From the NCBI GenBank assembly GCA_002390485.1, contig DGPO01000105.1, positions 531 to 9,363 on the forward strand: DNA of 8,833 nucleotides, in the 5' to 3' direction. The first letter of the stretch is position 1. The number at the start of each line of letters is the position of its first letter. The notes beneath the pieces are model-generated. The model was given only the letters and a program-made list of their open reading frames with translations. It did no database searches and was not told the origin of the DNA. Made by a program: the position numbers and the translations under genes. The stretch is from Halieaceae bacterium UBA4438. Lineage in GTDB: Bacteria > Pseudomonadota > Gammaproteobacteria > Pseudomonadales > Halieaceae. Positions 7,278 through 8,833 of the stretch are shown piece after piece.

Positions 7278-8519
7278 ATGGCGCTTATCGTACAAAAATA
7301 CGGCGGAACTTCAGTCGGCTCGGTGGAGCGCATAGAGGCTGTTGCAGATCGAATTGCCAAAAATCACGCCACCGGCGATCAACTGATCGTGGTGGTGTCA
7401 GCCATGTCTGGAGAAACCAATCGGTTACTCGGTCTTGCAAGTGACTTAACGTCTGATCCAAGCCCCAGAGAGCTTGATGTGCTCGTCTCCACCGGAGAGC
7501 AAGTTTCTATGGCGCTTTTGTCAATGGCGTTGCACGTGCGTGGTATACCGGCGTTGTCTCTCAAGGGCAGCCAAGTCGCGATTCGAACCGACAGTTTTCA
7601 TAACAAAGCCCGTATTCAAAGTATTGACGATCGTCGACTCAGGTCAGAGCTGGCGGCAGGGAAAGTTGTCGTCGTCGCTGGGTTTCAAGGCGTCGATGAA
7701 AATGGAGAGACGACAACGCTGGGGCGTGGCGGCTCTGATACATCTGCGGTCGCGCTCGCGGCTGCGATTAAGGCAGACGAATGCCAGATTTATACAGACG
7801 TTGACGGCGTATATACAACAGATCCGAGAGTGGTTGACGGTGCCAGAAGGCTTGAGAGTATTACCTTCGAGGAAATGCTCGAAATGGCCAGCATGGGCTC
7901 AAAAGTGCTTCAACTTCGATCGGTCGAGTTTGCGGGGAAATATTCGGTACCGCTGAGGGTTTTGAGTAGTTTTAAGGAGGGTCCGGGGACTCTCATCTCA
8001 ATGGACGAGGACAATGTTATGGAAGCGCCAACCATTGCGGGTATCGCATTTAACCGAGACGAAGCGAAGCTAACAGTGATTGGTGTTCCAGATACTCCCG
8101 GCGTCGCCTATCAAATTCTTGGACCGATTGGTGAGGCAAATATTGAAGTCGACGTCATTCTTCAGAACGTCGGTGACGAAGGTAAGACCGATTTCACGTT
8201 TACGGTTGCACGAAACGACCTGGAAAAGGCCGAGCGAATACTCGATTCGTACGTTGATGACCTCGGCGCTATGGAGTGGCGGTCAGACAGTAAAATTGCC
8301 AAGGTTTCGGTGGTCGGTGTGGGCATGCGCTCACACGCGGGTGTTGCAGCGAATATGTTCAAAGCGCTCGCCGAGGTGGGTGTGAACATTCAGATGATCA
8401 GCACCTCTGAGATTAAAATTTCGGTCATTATTGAAGAGAAGTTTTTAGAGCTTGCCGTTCGGACGCTGCATTCAGCGTTTGGGCTCGATCAGGAAGAGAC
8501 TGGAGAAGACAATAGCTGA
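7278..8519 (+). CDS. lysC: Aspartokinase (monofunctional, two ACT domains)
   Basis: This 413-residue cytoplasmic enzyme phosphorylates aspartate with ATP, the first step towards lysine, threonine, methionine and diaminopimelate. The kinase domain (about 1–240) shows KYGGTSVG (7–14), VVSAMSGETNRLL, STGEQVS (71–77), GFQGVDENGETTTLGRGGSD (135–154) and YTDVDGVYTTDPR (172–184). Two ACT regulatory domains follow, around 265–335 and 342–405; the second includes GVNIQMISTSEIKISVII (368–385), the usual effector-binding segment. There is no fused homoserine dehydrogenase, as in Pseudomonas, Bacillus and Corynebacterium LysC. The start matches the family, though only a weak AAAGA lies two bases before the ATG. 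Feedback inhibition by lysine and/or threonine is expected from the family but cannot be read from the sequence. An internal start at Met248 may make a separate regulatory subunit. Confidence 0.97.
   Translation: MALIVQKYGGTSVGSVERIEAVADRIAKNHATGDQLIVVVSAMSGETNRLLGLASDLTSDPSPRELDVLVSTGEQVSMALLSMALHVRGIPALSLKGSQVAIRTDSFHNKARIQSIDDRRLRSELAAGKVVVVAGFQGVDENGETTTLGRGGSDTSAVALAAAIKADECQIYTDVDGVYTTDPRVVDGARRLESITFEEMLEMASMGSKVLQLRSVEFAGKYSVPLRVLSSFKEGPGTLISMDEDNVMEAPTIAGIAFNRDEAKLTVIGVPDTPGVAYQILGPIGEANIEVDVILQNVGDEGKTDFTFTVARNDLEKAERILDSYVDDLGAMEWRSDSKIAKVSVVGVGMRSHAGVAANMFKALAEVGVNIQMISTSEIKISVIIEEKFLELAVRTLHSAFGLDQEETGEDNS
8007..8021 (+). other. Candidate internal translation start for an aspartokinase beta subunit
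   Basis: GAGGA (8007–8011) sits seven bases before an in-frame ATG (8019–8021) encoding Met248. Translation from here would yield the last 166 residues, consisting of both ACT domains. Some aspartokinases (Corynebacterium glutamicum, Bacillus subtilis) are alpha2beta2 enzymes whose beta chain is made from an in-frame start at this same boundary. The MEAPTIAGIAF start resembles the beta-chain N-terminus of that type. Function here is inferred. Confidence 0.45.
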
Positions 8520-8545
8520 GGTGTAGGCTGTTTTTTGTACTCAGT

Positions 8546-8557
8546 AAACAAGGACGT
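8546..8557 (+). promoter_or_regulatory. csrA ribosome binding site overlapping a CsrA-binding-like sequence
   Basis: AAACAAGGACGT matches 10 of 12 positions of the high-affinity CsrA RNA ligand consensus (RUACARGGAUGU), including the central ANGGA. Its AAGGA (8550–8554) is also the Shine-Dalgarno, eight bases before the csrA ATG. Binding of CsrA here would block its own translation, as is known for E. coli csrA. The hairpin context often preferred by CsrA is not obvious. Confidence 0.55.
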
Positions 8558-8562
8558 TGACG

Positions 8563-8766
8563 ATGCTTATTCTTACGCGGCGAATTAACGAGTCACTGAT
8601 CATTGGTGACAACGTGACGGTGACTATTTTAGGGCTCAAAGGGAACCAAGTCCGTATTGGTGTCGATGCCCCAAGGGATGTCGCAGTGCACAGACAAGAG
8701 CTTGCTCAAAAGCAAGAATCAGCAGTCGATGATGGATCTTCAGAATCTTCTTATGACGCAGAGTAA
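8563..8766 (+). CDS. csrA: Carbon storage regulator CsrA/RsmA
   Basis: This 67-residue protein belongs to the CsrA/RsmA family (E. coli 61). It is a dimeric RNA-binding protein that recognises GGA in mRNA leaders and represses or stabilises the transcripts. It begins [16 protein letters not shown] and contains [23 protein letters not shown]. Leu4, Arg6 and Arg44, the residues that usually form the RNA-binding surface, are present. Residues 46–67 are a variable, acidic and serine-rich tail ([12 protein letters not shown]). The ATG at 8563 is chosen because it gives the invariant MLILTR start. An in-frame TTG two codons upstream (8557) would add two residues and lies too close to the AAGGA site. 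It sits 43 bases after lysC and before a tRNA-Ser, the usual arrangement in many gammaproteobacteria. Confidence 0.97.
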   Translation: MLILTRRINESLIIGDNVTVTILGLKGNQVRIGVDAPRDVAVHRQELAQKQESAVDDGSSESSYDAE

Positions 8767-8773
8767 AACGCCT

Positions 8774-8812
8774 TTTTTTGGCGGAAGTCTTTGTGGTAGG
8801 CTTCGCGCTTCC
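8774..8812 (+). promoter_or_regulatory. Weak candidate promoter and GC-rich discriminator for the tRNA-Ser gene
   Basis: TAGGCT (8797–8802) lies where a -10 would be expected, 10 bases before the tRNA. It is followed by TCGCGCTTCC, a GC-rich stretch of the kind seen in stringently controlled stable-RNA promoters. The only -35 candidate at a 16–17 base spacing is in the T-run (8774–8780). The -10 matches consensus at just 3 of 6 positions, so cotranscription with csrA remains possible. Confidence 0.25.
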
Positions 8813-8833
8813 GGAGAAGTGGCCGAGTGGCTG
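8813..8833 (+). tRNA. tRNA-Ser, 5' end only (cut by window edge)
   Basis: The final 21 bases, beginning GGAGAAG then TGGCCGAGTGGCTG, match the acceptor 5' strand (7 bases), the conserved T8 and the start of the D-arm of bacterial tRNA-Ser. The GTGGCCGAGTGGC block is typical of serine tRNAs. The position after csrA agrees with the alaS–lysC–csrA–tRNA-Ser order of many gammaproteobacteria. The anticodon, variable arm and 3' end are outside the window, so the isoacceptor cannot be named. Confidence 0.85.

Noticed and set aside
7474..7956. 160-codon plus-strand open frame within lysC in another frame
   Set aside because: It overlaps the conserved kinase domain entirely, and its translation has no family features; a shadow of lysC.
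8769..8783. CGCC–T7–GGCG after csrA as a rho-independent terminator
   Set aside because: The stem is only 4 bp and the T-run is the loop instead of following the hairpin, so it does not have terminator geometry.

Overview
This window is core chromosome of a free-living proteobacterium, most likely a gammaproteobacterium. The reasons are the order alaS–lysC–csrA–tRNA-Ser, which is familiar from Pseudomonas-like and related marine gammaproteobacteria; a single-chain glycine dehydrogenase close to the E. coli protein; and a GreB of the E. coli type. The sequence is moderately GC-rich by eye. A finer placement (for example a marine Halieaceae/OM60-like lineage) is only a guess. I see no insertion sequence, prophage gene, CRISPR array, toxin–antitoxin pair or other accessory island.

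Layout. The left third is on the minus strand: greB (transcript cleavage factor) followed downstream by gcvP (glycine cleavage P-protein), whose C-terminus runs off the left edge. The right two thirds are on the plus strand: a secreted M23-family peptidase, a small YcaR/Trm112-like protein, a Hint-type HIT-domain hydrolase, alaS (alanyl-tRNA synthetase), lysC (aspartokinase), csrA (global RNA-binding regulator), and the first 21 bases of a tRNA-Ser gene cut by the right edge. greB and the peptidase gene diverge from a short intergenic region that holds a nearly symmetric AT-rich -10-like element. Genes are tightly packed and no gene-free stretch exceeds about 105 bases.

How the genes relate. 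Most are housekeeping genes of translation (alaS, tRNA-Ser, YcaR/Trm112-like, csrA), transcription (greB) and amino-acid metabolism (gcvP, lysC). The YcaR-like gene and the HIT gene overlap by four bases and are probably translationally coupled. alaS, lysC and csrA are separate neighbours with gaps of 94 and 43 bases that probably carry their own control signals.

No undescribed system is evident. The points most worth a second look are regulatory or mechanistic: a CsrA-binding-like sequence covering the csrA ribosome binding site; a possible internal start in lysC that would make a separate beta subunit; an inverted repeat just before the weak lysC ribosome binding site; a run of eight G's acting as the apparent gcvP Shine-Dalgarno; and an M23 peptidase whose usual His-x-His zinc/catalytic motif reads His-Leu-Asp.
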